Shown piece after piece: positions 34,017-46,591 of a stretch of DNA of 64,000 nt; within the stretch, counting starts at the first letter, position 1, and the number at the start of each line of letters is the position of its first letter. The translations under genes and the position numbers were made by a program. Where the stretch lies: the NCBI GenBank assembly GCA_029962745.1, contig CM057157.1, forward strand, positions 4,102,826 through 4,166,825, written 5' to 3'. This stretch comes from Echinometra lucunter (Eukaryota > Echinodermata > Echinoidea > Camarodonta > Echinometridae). The notes under the pieces were generated by a model, which searched no databases, was not told the DNA's origin, and saw nothing but the letters and a program-made list of their open reading frames with translations.

Positions 34017-34882
34017 AGAATAGTATCTATTTCCTCCAGTTTTTTTTTTTTCCATTTTCAGGAACAACGAAAAAGGAATAAGAATACTCTGTTTTGAGAA
34101 TTCAAACAATCGCCTGATCGTAAAATGACCATTTATGACGTCATTCCTGAAAAGGAAAATAGTCCTAAGGCCTTATGACTATGTAAGGAGGGGGTTCTAC
34201 CACGTCTACAGTTTATATACAGCATTGTAGAGTCTGCAGGACGCATCAAAGAGCATAATGGAAAGGAGTTTTTAAAATTGCACATTTTAGTCAGTGTTAT
34301 TATTATCAACTTCGTATTTTGTTGGCACTTCTGCTTAAGCCCCCCTTTTTTACTTACTTTTTTTCAAACCACATAGCGTTAACATGTATAATAACACTTT
34401 TAGTTAAAACTGATCTATATACCAAGTGACCCAATATTAAGAAAAATTAAACACAATTAAAAAGAACAAATAAGTCCGTTTACACAATTGACTTATGAAA
34501 TAAGCATCAAATATCGGGCTCTAGCAGAAGTGGAAAAAAACACATAAACAAGAATGAAAACCAATTATATAAATTACGTCATTCTTTTCCGAGAATAGAA
34601 TCTATTTCCTCGAGTGATTTGCACCTATGCAGGAACAAGGAAACCCATCCTGAACACCCTGTTAAGAGAATTCCAACAATTTCATGATATTCAATGAAAT
34701 GACCCTTTTTGTGCATAAGACATGACGTCATTCCTAGAAGTAAAGGGGAAATAGTTCTAGCATATTTCACAGTGAATAGAGGAGAATAGGTTTGATATTT
34801 TCATAACCATGGTTACCTGGAGGAAATGAGACACCTTGTCAGCAGTGAAAGCATCTCCAAAATGTTGTGGTATACATGTAAC
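34017..34882 (+). repeat. Degenerate tandem repeat of about 580 bp, copy A, cut by the gap
   Basis: GAGAATAGTATCTATTTCCT at 34,017 recurs as GAGAATAGAATCTATTTCCT at 34,591. GACGTCATTCCT recurs at 34,138 and 34,724. Intervening blocks are alignable but well diverged. Contig 1 ends inside the second unit. Confidence 0.65.
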
Positions 34883-35382
34883 NNNNNNNNNNNNNNNNNN
34901 NNNNNNNNNNNNNNNNNNNNNNNNNNNNNNNNNNNNNNNNNNNNNNNNNNNNNNNNNNNNNNNNNNNNNNNNNNNNNNNNNNNNNNNNNNNNNNNNNNNN
35001 NNNNNNNNNNNNNNNNNNNNNNNNNNNNNNNNNNNNNNNNNNNNNNNNNNNNNNNNNNNNNNNNNNNNNNNNNNNNNNNNNNNNNNNNNNNNNNNNNNNN
35101 NNNNNNNNNNNNNNNNNNNNNNNNNNNNNNNNNNNNNNNNNNNNNNNNNNNNNNNNNNNNNNNNNNNNNNNNNNNNNNNNNNNNNNNNNNNNNNNNNNNN
35201 NNNNNNNNNNNNNNNNNNNNNNNNNNNNNNNNNNNNNNNNNNNNNNNNNNNNNNNNNNNNNNNNNNNNNNNNNNNNNNNNNNNNNNNNNNNNNNNNNNNN
35301 NNNNNNNNNNNNNNNNNNNNNNNNNNNNNNNNNNNNNNNNNNNNNNNNNNNNNNNNNNNNNNNNNNNNNNNNNNNNNNNNNN
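34883..35382. other. Assembly gap, exactly 500 N
   Basis: A run of 500 N. The round number indicates a placeholder of unknown size, not a measured gap. Frames reported across it consist mainly of unknown residues. Confidence 0.98.
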
Positions 35383-35464
35383 ACCCCCCCCCCCTTTACC
35401 ATAACCACCATCACCACGACCGCTCCCACCACCAATTCCCCTCCCCCCCCCCCCCCCCTCCCTC

Positions 35465-38422
35465 ATAATGATGGAGGATGTGGTATGAGAGGAAGACGAT
35501 TATCATAAAATATTTGCATACCATCGTGGGAATTTCGGCGGGAGAATAAGGCTGGTTTTGATTGTATAGACGCGCCCCGCTAGGTTCACCGTCAAGTTGA
35601 GCATACCACAACGTGTATAAGACGGCAGCCTTGTTAGTGACACCATTCTCATAGCACTCTAGTCTTACTCTACAGTCAAAATGCAAACCTGTAGTTTGGA
35701 TAACTGTGGGAGATATAGTCAGTTCAAGTCACTGAAATTTTACGGATTTTACTTTTAAGGTCAGTGTTTGTTTATGTGCATTTAAAAAATGAGAGAAATG
35801 GAATTAGGGGTATGTAAAATCTGCAATACCTGAGTTTTTCCCATTCCCTTTAAGGGCATTTAGAATTACTATAAAGGATACAGAGTCACATTAACGAGTG
35901 CTTTTTATAAACGTTTATCATTTTTATTGGTATTTTAAGCGTTTATCGGAACACCTGAATAGTTGACTGATAATTTCTATTCAAAAAACCGTCTAAACCC
36001 TCCTGCAAACACAGAAACTCTCCGTTTTGATGTATAGGCCAAAATTGGTCTGCAACCATAGACTCTTTCGGCATTGACCTAAATTCTTATAGACTTGTCT
36101 GGCGCCTTTCTCATCAGGATGATGTAGACTTCCATAACCCATCGACATCGTGTGTGTGCTCTAACAACTCCAGAGCTCATCCATGATACGTATCATTGCA
36201 CCAGACCGACATAACAGTATATCAAATCTGGATGTATATCGTCCCACTTTTTTTTTCTCGAAGATTATGTATAACATGACATTGTATACTAAACTAATTC
36301 CAATGGGGAAAGCTAAAAATTGAAAAGTGACAGACTATAAGGCAATCCATCCCACTTCCCTCACCCTATTTTGATCTATAAAAGGAAAGAATGTTCACTC
36401 ATATAATTATGGGATATTGCTTTCAAACTGTTCAGACCAATCCTATCATACAGCAATGAAAATAGAAACTTGTATCTCCAGGGAAATGCACAAAGAGGTT
36501 TGAATACTCCTTTTTCGTGCTATGTCACAGTCTTGTGACCACCAGTTTTATGATTTACATAACATTGAGGTGAAAGTAAAAGTAATACAGATTTCAAGCA
36601 TTGCAGTTAACAGTCTAAATGAATACTAATACAAAAATGGCATGTTTACATGGTTTTATAAGGTTCTCAACTGCTAAATGCAAAAGTCGCCGGCCGGCCT
36701 CAGCATTTCCTCCAATCATCTTCCATACACGGGGCAACGCCCCCTTCGTACCCCTCCCTTGCCCCTTCCCATTTGGCCGATGAGCCAAAATAAGTGCACT
36801 ATTAAAGGAGAATCCAAAATTGATATTACTTGAGAATTATACACATTGGCTCTGGCTCATTGTCTGTTTTTTGGCCCATCCAGCCCATGCCGTATTTATA
36901 TTATGCACAGAAAATGTACATGCTGTAAGAGACTCACAATTTTTTTTTTCATGATTGATGGTGGAAAATGAGAGCATAAGATTTATATCTTTTGACGAAT
37001 AATAAAATCTTGAAAATGTATATCAAATGCCTCTTATTTTCTTCTTAGTAGAAATCTGAAGAAAAAAAATAAATACAGCTGACTTGAAGCCAAGATGACA
37101 GGCATGTCGATGGATTACTTTGTTTTTACAACAGACTTTTATTAATGTTTCAATTGAAGTGTCAAGAAAGATACTTGTCTATCATCTCGTTTTCTTGTTT
37201 GTAATGCAGTATTTTCAAGCTATTGTCTCTGTACATAATAGGGAGATTGCTGAACAATGTTTTAGAAACAAGAAAAAATGGAGAGCGGCATAACCTTGAA
37301 GTAGAATAACTTACCAGCACTAAATTTTCGTGCCCTGTACTGCAATGAAAAAATACATTCGTGACAAACTTTCTGTTTTCATGGTTGTGCAAAGCTGCTG
37401 TGTAAATGCTATGATCATAGTGTGATGGATATGATTATGGGGAGCGTGTTGAATGTTCAATTATCACTGAACAAAGCTCAAAGCTGGAAGATGGGAGTAG
37501 TAAAACTTCCATCTCTCTGACCCAAGCCTATGCGGTGCCATCATCTTCACTGATCTTCACGCCAAAGCCTGTTCGCTATTGCATAATTATCACGAAGCCC
37601 GTTATAATACCTTAAAAGGACATTGTTTGTTTTAGAGTAATAGGGCCCCTATGGTTCGATACTATTTCTATCTTGATAATATCTGTCTCACTCTCTCATC
37701 AGTATGAGCTATGAGTCAACTATCATGACTCGTTTTTTCCATATCCGCCAATCAGCGCTGTTCTCCCGGCCAACTCCCACGACGAGCCCTTGGCGAGCCC
37801 CCAACGTTCCCCAAAACATGAACAGAACTTTAAGAGTGAGTCAATGATATGTTTATGTTCATTTTAAGTTCTTTTTCACTATCCATTCATCTTCTGCTAG
37901 GAAGCCTATAGAGAAAGCATTTAGCCTTCTAAAAATCAACACGAAATACATGTACGTAGATAAATGGTGAGCGACTGCATTATTTGTATACATTTCTGCC
38001 AGTATCAAATTTACTCTATTTGTTTACAGAAGCTGTTTGTGGATAACATTTATTTTAGCATTAGCACTCACTGACTGGTAAGAAGTAGTCTTATCTACAA
38101 ATAATTCAATTTAATCACATTATTAGAGACAAACATTATTACAATCTATTACCAAATTCATGACTTAGTCACACAGCAAGATGAACCAATGAGGTATTGA
38201 TTGACAGATTACTACTTTATCCATTTCAAATTGTATTTTACAAACTGATATTGACAAATTTTTTCATCGCTCCAATAAGTAGTGTTATACTTGATGTGTT
38301 TTCAGAATCGCCATTGTTACAAGGAGAGAATTCCCATGAACTCTAGATGTCAAATAATCATTGTGAATGATAATTGTTAATCTTCATGGACACAAAAAAC
38401 CAAACGAGCCTATGAGAACAGG
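35465..38422. other. Non-coding part of copy B
   Basis: Counterpart of 15,790-18,740. No gene seen. Scattered substitutions and small indels only. Confidence 0.55.
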
Positions 38423-38430
38423 AAAGAACC
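38423..38430. other. Empty target site for the hAT-like element
   Basis: Copy B carries AAAGAACC once, where copy A has two copies around a 542-bp insertion. This establishes the insertion as the derived state in A, or much less likely a precise excision in B. Confidence 0.85.
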
Positions 38431-39826
38431 CCAAGTCTTGAAATGAAGGGATGCCAAAAAGATTGAAGGACGAAAAAACAGGCTGGAGGTTCATCGAGGG
38501 AAAATGCAGGGCAAAAAGAATTAGGATTAGGATAAACTTTTGCCAAAATAGGGGCACTTTTAAAACCTTGCTGCATGTTTCACGAAAAGATTCAAGGAAA
38601 ACACTACAGAAGGGAAATAAGGTGTACGTATACTCCTTAATAAATGAGGACCGCAGAAGAGGCTCACGGTTCATATTTATGACAGACATGTTAGAGGAAA
38701 TATTGATACAACAAAATATTTCCAAAAGAAGGGTACTCGCCCAACCCTGGATGGCAGAGAGAGAGACAATGATTTATGAGTAAACAAAGCCGACCCTGAC
38801 TTAGCTCGTGCAATGTTTTGCTCTTGAATTTCCTGTTGATTCATTTCCTCCAATCATTTTAGAGATTAGTGACAGCGCCTCCGACGTGCCCCTCATTCAA
38901 CCTTGCACTGTGTCATTTAAAGGTCATTACTCACGAAATTAATGTAAACAAAGGCAAGTTGAAAAGGGGGTTGGTTCGATAAATATTTGTGGGTTATGTT
39001 TTGTTTTGTTTTCTCGTTTGTTTCGCAACGATTTCCTAGATAACATGTACATTTACACTGAAATCTGATTACATTAAACTCATTGGATGTTCTAATATCG
39101 AAAATTTATCACGTCTCCTAAAATAATCATCTTAAAATGTAAACATTTTATAATGATTTAGATATGAAACGTCGTTGGTCCATGGAGCGGGACGGCAAGT
39201 TTTGTACGATTTCAGAGTTCAGGCCTTGAGCTTCTTTAATTCTTCTTCTTTTACTACTGACTTGAAAGAAAGGTATTTCAAGTTGAATATGTTTGATCCT
39301 AAAATAGTGCATGGGGATACCCGCTGAAACAAACACAGGATGCTTACTTTCAGTTTGAGGCCAATTCCCGCTCAATAAAATTTTCCCTAGTTCTGTTTTC
39401 AAAATGATTGTATTCTCACGCTCTCAGCCAATCGCAGACCCCCTTTCCGTCGTGCCCGCTACCAAGCCTTTCTCATGAATATTTATAAGGTTGAGGGTCT
39501 CTTTGTGTAATTTTGGCGGGATACCAAACACTATTGTCGTTATACAGTGTGTGTTGTGTGTGTAACCTTGGTCACACTGTTGATAGGTCATACAGGTCGC
39601 CAGTTATTCAATCGATATGACGGTCTGGAGGTCCTATGTTTTGGTTGCAAAATGATTAATAACAACAGACATGTGAAATGTAAACATTGGCAGGTAGATA
39701 GAGTATAATGATATTGAGTGATAAACTAAAGTTAGATAAATAACAGATATATACATGTACACATTAATTTATTCATTAATTCATTTATTTCTATTATAGA
39801 AGTAAATAAATTCACTACTACGCTAC
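38431..39826. other. Non-coding part of copy B
   Basis: Counterpart of 19,299-20,696, with fewer TTTTG units at about 38,999-39,012. No gene seen. Confidence 0.55.
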
Positions 39827-39866
39827 TACTACTACTATAATAGTAGTAGTAGCGTAGTAGTAGTTG
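39827..39866. repeat. CTA-to-TAG palindromic turn at the array start
   Basis: CTACGCTACTACTACTA, a TAA-type turn, then TAGTAGTAGTAGCGTAG. The inverted repeat has arms of about 17 nt. The copy A version has AAGCTACTA at the left, so the palindrome is less perfect there. Confidence 0.75.
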
Positions 39867-39996
39867 TCGTAGTAGTAGAAGTAGTACTGTAGTAGTAGTA
39901 ATAGTAGTCGTAGTAGTCGTAGTAGTCGTAGTAGTCGTAGTAGTCGTAGTAGTCGTAGTAGTCGTAGTAGTAGAAGTAGTAGAAGTATTCGTAGTA

Positions 39997-40049
<53 letters not shown>

Positions 40050-40344
40050 CGTCCTAGTAGTCGTAGTACATTGTAGTAGTCGTAGTAGTCGTAGTAGTAG
40101 AAGTAGTAGTAGTAGTAGTGGTAGTAGTAGTAGTAGTCGTAGTAGTCGTAGTAGTAGTGGTAGTAGTAGTAGTAGTGGTAGTAGTTGTCGTAGTAGTAGA
40201 AGTAGTACTGTAGTAGTAGTAATAGTAGTCGTAGTAGTCGTAGTAGTCGTAGTAGTCGTAGTAGTCGTAGTAGTCGTAGTAGTCGTAGTAGTCGTAGTAG
40301 TCGTAGTAGTCGTAGTAGTAGAAGTAGTAGAAGTATTCGTAGTA

Positions 40345-40394
<50 letters not shown>

Positions 40395-40534
40395 CGTCCT
40401 AGTAGTCGTAGTACATTGTAGTAGTCGTAGTAGTCGTAGTAGTAGAAGTAGTAGTAGTAGTAGTGGTAGTAGTAGTAGTAGTCGTAGTAGTCGTAGTAGT
40501 AGTGGTAGTAGTAGTAGTAGTGGTAGTAGTAGTG

Positions 40535-40569
<35 letters not shown>

Positions 40570-40795
40570 CGTAGTAGTAGTAGTAGTAGTGGTAGTAGTA
40601 GTAGTAGTGGTAGTAGTAGTGGTAGTAGTAGTGGTAGTAGTAGTAGTAGTGGTAGTAGTAGTAGTAGTCGTAGTAGTAGTGGTAGTAGTAGTAGTAGTAG
40701 TAGTGGTAGTAGTAGTGGTAGTAGTAGTAGTAGTGGTAGTAGTAGTAGTAGTGGCAGTAGTAGTGGTAGTAGTAGTAGGAGGAGGAGGAGTAGCA
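39839..40795 (+). repeat. TAG/TCG array, copy B, with higher-order duplication
   Basis: About 957 bp. A complex segment starting TTGTCGTAGTAGTAGAAG at 39,864 recurs at 40,185 (offset 321 bp). It continues through the rare landmarks GTACTGTAG, TAATAGTAG, GTATTCGTAG, GTCGTCCTAG and GTACATTGTAG in the same order. The remainder is TAG/TGG. The two segments differ in hexamer counts. Confidence 0.93.
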
Positions 40796-41761
40796 GGTTA
40801 TTAAACACAGAAATACCATGTGTATGTCCATGCCATGGGAGTCACTATAGAGGACGGTGGCTGCTATAGAGAGGTTTCCGCTAAGACAGGGTGGTTGTAG
40901 TTGTGTTGTTGTTGTTGCTTTTGTTTGAACAAGTCACGATGATATTTGGCACCGCCATAAGAAACCACGTGACTGTAGTCATGTGACATTTGTTTACATG
41001 CAGGTTGATGATACAACCACGCTGTAGACCGTATCAGAATGTTACCATTTTCTCATGGTCATATATTGATTTATTCACATTGATGCGGTGTAAGACATTG
41101 ATTATATCAATTGAAAACGGGATGTCTGTTTTAAAGAACTCACTCGCATGACTGATATTACATGATATTGCCCTGGATAGGATATCTAGCGGAAAGACCT
41201 ACATAACGGACCTTTACTATATAAACATGACATAATCCATCGTTCGATTCGATCGAAGGCGGGAAAAGACATAGCATATATTTCACACGATGGTCTAATT
41301 TATTTCACCATATACCTCATTTTGTCTTTTTGTGTTTTTTTTTTCTATTTATTTGTTTGTTTGATTTCTGCTGATGGTCTTGATATTTTATGTTTATGAG
41401 TTCAAATGTTTTCATAAATTCATAAGGATATATGTTTCCATGGATTGTTGATAAATAAACTAGACAATTATACTCTTATCTATCAATACATCCCCCCAAC
41501 ATGGATATTACTAAAAAGTATATGACGGCGTTTAATGGTTACAGGCGACAAAGAAAGAGGGCTACGTGTGGTTTTTCCCCGATCCCCCGTCCATCGTCAC
41601 TGCCATGGCCATTTATCGTATTCTATGACCCCTTGCGTTGGGCTATCCATTCAGAGAATAATACACAAAATCAATATTATAGTCTGTGTTATCATTACTA
41701 GTATTGCGATTGTCACAATGGAAATGACGCTCGCAAAATTTGGCGCCTTTCCATTTCTATT
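40796..41761. other. Non-coding part of copy B
   Basis: Counterpart of 21,367-22,334, leading straight into the empty foldback site. No gene seen. Confidence 0.6.
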
Positions 41762-41764
41762 AAA
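41762..41764. other. Empty target site for the foldback element
   Basis: Copy B reads TTCTATTAAATGCATTCG without interruption. Copy A has the 4,284-bp element between TTCTATTAAA and AAATGCATTCG. This defines the 3-bp duplication. Confidence 0.85.
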
Positions 41765-43366
41765 TGCATTCGAGAACCTGAACCAGATAATTAATTGACT
41801 AAGGAGAGAAAGGGGAACTACCACATTATTTCTCCGAAACTACATGATACCCATCTCACATAAAAAGATGTTGCGGCATATAATGGAGCTTTTCCAAAAT
41901 CATATGACATAAAAGAATACCTTTTGAGAATTAAGTGCACAAATGATGCGTTTAATATTCCCCTCTTTGTATCCTTCTGAATTAATGTTTAAAAATCTGG
42001 CAGCGATTACCTGGTAGACAGGACAATTTTCCTATAACAATGCACACATTGTTAGAAATTACAAGAGAAAAAGTTTAAAACAAGTCAAATGTGCAAAAAG
42101 TAACAATATAAATACTATCAAAGTATAACTAGTTTTTCACTCGTCATTTCCCCCTTTTTTCTGTTTGAAAATGGGATCGTAGCCCGCAAGGAATGATAAA
42201 GGGAGGGGCCCTTGTCAGAGGACTACTAGTATTTCATGATGCTTGCGGAGCCAACCTATCGACAACATTGGGTTTCCATTGATTCTGGTGCTGGGGGAAT
42301 GTTCCCATAATCACGTCTAACGGGGGGGGGGGGGGGCAGTCTTTACTAGAACGATGTAATTAACCCGGGAACCTGAGAAATTGTAGGTTTCTTCTTCTAT
42401 TATCCTTCTTTACTTTTATACATTCCATTCTTTTTCTTTTCGTTTCTTTACAATACTATGGTGAGGGGAGGGGGTTATACCCCTCTATAGGTAGCTCTGT
42501 CACTGCTCTATAACACAACTTATAGGAAAGAAATAAAAGTATTTTAAACATTTATCTAGAATGCAGGGATAACACTCTACATAAATGAGGTTTTCGTTTT
42601 CATCGAAATACAACCATAATAATACTATAATTATTATCCATTTCTGGAATTCATAATAGATATTCGTAACGGAGCCAGGGTGGGGGGGGGGGCAGTGAGT
42701 CCCTTTAGTATTTTTGTTGTTGTTTGTTTGTTGTTTTGCTGTTGTTGGTGGTGGTGGGGATGGTGGTGATGGTGGTGGTCTAGTTGTTGTTACTGTTACT
42801 GTTACTACTTGGTTTTGTATTTGGTTTGGTTAATTTTTTGTTGATTTTTTAAAAATTATATTTTGTTCATCTGTTAGCATGTTCGTTTGTTTGTTTTAAA
42901 GGGTGTCTACGTTTGACATGCAGTATACCTTTAAAGCCGAGCAGAATTTTTACCAATCTAACTCAGCAGCAGACACACCGTCTGACAGCATAGTCACTTG
43001 TGGTAGGATGTATCATCAACCTCAAGTCCCATACATAGTGATTCATGTCAAGTTCTCATTGATGTGAACTACCTCATAGTACCAAACCCTTGAAATGATT
43101 TAAAAATGGCATACAATTGCCACATGCGGTCTCCTGTAACCATCTCGTGAGGCCGAAAAGATTCTTAACTGCATACTCACAACAGAGTGTTCTAATAGTT
43201 CAGTCCTGAAATTAAAGGAATTATAAACCATGAATGCTTTAAGACTATTATGCTACATAATTATCTTCATTTTTGGATCATACCATGGGTCATGATGGAT
43301 ACTTATTTTCTTTGTTCATTTATTCACTTTGTCCGATTTCTTGGTATGAATTGCATTTACAGATAT
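41765..43366. other. Non-coding part of copy B
   Basis: Counterpart of 26,625-28,235, with G homopolymers at about 42,321-42,336 and 42,682-42,692. No gene seen. Confidence 0.55.
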
Positions 43367-43562
43367 CACAGAAGCAGAGTTTCCACTTCTCCCGAAATTC
43401 GGGAAATTTCGGGAAATTATTACTTTTTCCAGGAGAGGTTCGGGAAATGAAATAATTCAAGGGAATTCCAGGAAATTTGATAATTCCAGCAAATTTTGGA
43501 AATAAAAACAGGAAAGCTAAATACCAAATGAATAAACAAATGAGAAAAAATTCCTTTAGGCT

Positions 43563-43563
43563 A

Positions 43564-43594
<31 letters not shown>

Positions 43595-43668
43595 CATTAT
43601 TATTATTATTATTATTATCATTATTATTATTATTATTATTATTATCATCATTATTATTATTATTATTA

Positions 43669-43699
<31 letters not shown>

Positions 43700-43741
43700 C
43701 ATTATTATTATTATTATCATTATTATTATTATCATTATCAC
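43563..43741 (+). repeat. (ATT)n/(ATC)n microsatellite, copy B
   Basis: About 178 bp against about 88 bp in copy A. Confidence 0.93.
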
Positions 43742-43765
43742 AAGTACTGGCGAATTACAGTATTT

Positions 43766-43894
43766 GGGGAGCATTTCATCATGTATCTTGTCAGTGATTT
43801 TTGCCGACAACTGTTATAAGCTACTGAAATCCTTGCATCTGATTGGCTGAGAGCAAATTTTGTCAGTAAAAAATCACTGACAGTTGAAATGCTC
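43766..43894. mobile_element. Palindromic MITE of the GGGGAGC family, copy B
   Basis: Allelic counterpart of 28,548-28,676 with the same truncated right end. Confidence 0.75.
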
Positions 43895-43984
43895 AAGCGC
43901 ACACTCTTCAACAGATCATTTGGACATTTGTAACTTATTTGGAGCTTGAAAGTGCAACACTCACAACTTGACTTTGGTCCTATG

Positions 43985-44255
43985 CATGGCCGTACGCACA
44001 TTGGAGGCAGGGGGCAGTTGCCCCCCCCCCCCCCCCCCGAGATTTTCAAAACCCACCTTTGTTTCTTCTTCTTTTTCTTTTTTTTTTTTTAATTTCTACC
44101 AAAGTGTGTAGGCCTATTATTGTTATTGTGTGTACCAGATCGTTCAATTTTAATTCTAAAAATGCAAAAGCTCCCGCTTGGTCGCTTCGCTCCCTCGCTC
44201 ACGTGTTCCCTCAAGTATTGAACATTTTGATCCCCCCCGGAAAAAAAAAACGGCC
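43985..44255 (+). mobile_element. C-rich non-autonomous element, copy B
   Basis: Counterpart of 28,767-29,050, flanked by TTGGTCCTATG at 43,974-43,984 and 44,256-44,266. C-run and A-run lengths differ from copy A. Confidence 0.55.
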
Positions 44256-44472
44256 TTGGTCCTATGTAGTGCCACATCGATTGTGGTAAGCATATTCAAT
44301 ATTTCAGGAAATAGTGCCGAATTCCAGGAAATCTGAGAGTTCATTTCAGGAATAAAAAATATTTAAATAGTCACGGTTGTGGAAACACTGCACAGAACCA
44401 TGGTATCCCATAATAAAGAACACATATACACCATAGGGAAGGAGATGGTAATATTCGATTATTCTCTTTAGT

Positions 44473-44577
44473 TGCAAAACACGGCCATTTACTGATATTT
44501 TCTGTGGAAATTATGAGATAGGAATCAGGGGTTGGGGGGGGGGCTCAAAATAACACATTGACATTTTGACAAGTGGT
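44473..44577. other. 105-bp segment present only in copy B
   Basis: Lies between CTCTTTAGT and CGTACTTGTTGC, which are joined directly in copy A at about 29,269. It contains a G-run. No inverted ends or target duplication beyond 1-2 nt, so a deletion in A is as likely as an insertion in B. Confidence 0.7.
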
Positions 44578-44738
44578 CGTACTTGTTGCTTGTATTATCA
44601 TAATTATGGTCCATCCGACATATTGTCATAACAGCATTAACCTAACAAACGTTATTTTGACATCTATGTAAGGAAATTTAAATAATCAAACTCACCATCG
44701 AATCACCATTGTCTTCCTCGCAATAGTCATTATCGTCA

Positions 44739-44793
44739 TCATTACCACCGTCGTCGTCGTCGTCATCGTCATCTCATTACCATCATCATCGTC

Positions 44794-44845
<52 letters not shown>

Positions 44846-44851
44846 ATTCGC

Positions 44852-44901
<50 letters not shown>

Positions 44902-44942
44902 CCACCACCACCACCACCACCACCACCACCATCACCACCACA
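44739..44942 (+). repeat. (CAT)n/(CAC)n/(CGT)n array, copy B
   Basis: Counterpart of 29,419-29,618 with different unit counts. Confidence 0.95.
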
Positions 44943-46349
44943 CCACCATAATCAGCACAGCCATTGATACCATTATCATCAACATTAACAGTATTCATCT
45001 TCACTATCATCACTGCATCTACCGCCATCACAATTGAACAGATCATCATCCTCGTCGTCGTCTGAAAAAAACTGTTCTCTCATTACCCATTTCATGGCAT
45101 TCCTCCCACCCCACTACCTCCACCATATTAGTTGTTCTTACTGGAATTGTGTGTTTGATGTCATTTTTACAATGCAAATATTTTCGCAGTTTGGTTATAT
45201 TCTGTCGTGATGAGAATATTTTTAATAAAAATAACCCATTGATGTGAAATGAGATCTCTGTGAACGTGATGAAAGCAAGGCCTCTATTTTACCAAATCAA
45301 ATCAAACCATTGTAGTTCGTCATCTTCATTATCATTGTTGTGAGGCGAACTCATAAAAAATTTGAGCCCATCATCGTCGTCATCGTCGTCATCGTCATCG
45401 CAATCGTTCCTCTATAAACTCGACGAAAGCCCCATCTATGTACACGTCATCCAATGTATCTGGTGATCAGAGATATCGTTTCATCAGCCTATCGTGAAAG
45501 CATTCGGTCAACCTGTGATCGGAGGTTGTATTCCATGGGTTGAAAGCATGACCAGATAATATTCCAGCCAATCAGTGCTCTCCGTTGTCTACACGCCCAC
45601 AACACTCCCATTTACACGTGGTAGATAGTTTTAACAGCGAACTTGTAGAGTTGATAATATTGTTGAATAAATATTTCGAAATGTCCATAATCAAGCTGCA
45701 ATGAACAGAGAGAGAGAGAGAGAGAGAGAGGTTTAGGTGGGAGAATGGTCTTTCTACACCTTACAATTTTAAGTGTACAATAGAGACTCACTTTATTCTT
45801 ATTCTTCATTTTTATACTTTTAATTGAACTAAATTGAACTGCACTGTTAAAATGAAAACAACGCATGCAGCCCAAAGGCTGACAGTTCTTCACAAAACCA
45901 GAAAATATTAGTCATAAAGTAAAATCAACGTTACATTTTTTTAAAAGGCCATCCTTTGAGTTACTGTTAGAATATTTTGCTTAAAATTGATCTTCAAAGG
46001 ATGATTAAATCAGTTTAATATTGACTTCGAAAATTCTTTCAATCGTGCTCTATTCTATTGTTTTCCTGCTGTCTCAACATGTTTATCTATTCATAGGTGC
46101 AAACTCTACTAATTCACAGTTCCTTTTCAGGCCTGAATAAGGAAAGCTGCTATAGAAAAAGCATGTTACATTAAGCTTCAACTTTTTGATATCTTTACAC
46201 TGAAAAGGATTCAGTGGACTAGATTGCACCATAGATTGATCAGTAATTAGAATACGAAACAGTCCAGAAGATATTAAGAATATTTTCATAGAAAGAAAGT
46301 TCGGATATGCATAACTGGAATATGAATGATTTCGGATTAAATCAACGTT
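44943..46349. other. Non-coding part of copy B
   Basis: Counterpart of 29,619-31,028, with a GA run at 45,709-45,731. No gene seen. Confidence 0.55.
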
Positions 46350-46351
46350 TA

Positions 46352-46589
46352 CAGTTGCATGCAAAATTATTCAACCCCCTCCGCATTTTGGACATTCTGG
46401 CAAAATGAGTAACATTACATCTGCAGACTATTACTAAATCATTCAAGAGGTGAACAGATAGTTTATTACAATTGAATACCAGACCAAAAGTCAATATTTA
46501 ATTTCTAGCCCTTCCAAAATTGCAACTTTCACACACAAAGCAGGTTGCAAAATGCAAGGGGGTTGAATAATATATTTTGCTTGCAACTG
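46352..46589. mobile_element. Tc1/mariner-like MITE, 238 bp, copy B
   Basis: Counterpart of 31,031-31,268, same length, bounded by TA at 46,350-46,351 and 46,590-46,591. Confidence 0.85.
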
Positions 46590-46591
46590 TA

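Larger units (their letters stand above)
15715..34882 (+). repeat. Copy A of the long duplicated block (contig 1 overlap)
   Basis: About 19.2 kb, colinear with 35,383-50,633. Substitutions are sparse, of the order of one per 100 bp in stretches compared by eye. Size differences come from two insertions present only here (18,749-19,290 and 22,338-26,621), trinucleotide array lengths, and a 105-bp segment missing relative to copy B. The block runs right up to the N gap. It is most likely one haplotype of the locus and not a separate paralogous segment. Confidence 0.9.
43375..44390. mobile_element. hAT-like element, copy B, with nested repeats
   Basis: Counterpart of 28,244-29,185. Flanks CACAGAAG (43,367-43,374) and CACAGAAC (44,391-44,398) preserve the 8-bp duplication better than in A. 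It is longer mainly because of the ATT array at 43,563-43,741. Confidence 0.65.

Noticed and set aside
34813..35468. Open frames of about 200 codons across the gap
   Set aside because: They consist mainly of unknown residues from the 500 N.
39732..40831. Overlapping open frames of 337 and 358 codons on the minus strand
   Set aside because: Same reason: Leu/Pro, Tyr/His and Thr runs from the trinucleotide array, with no complex sequence.
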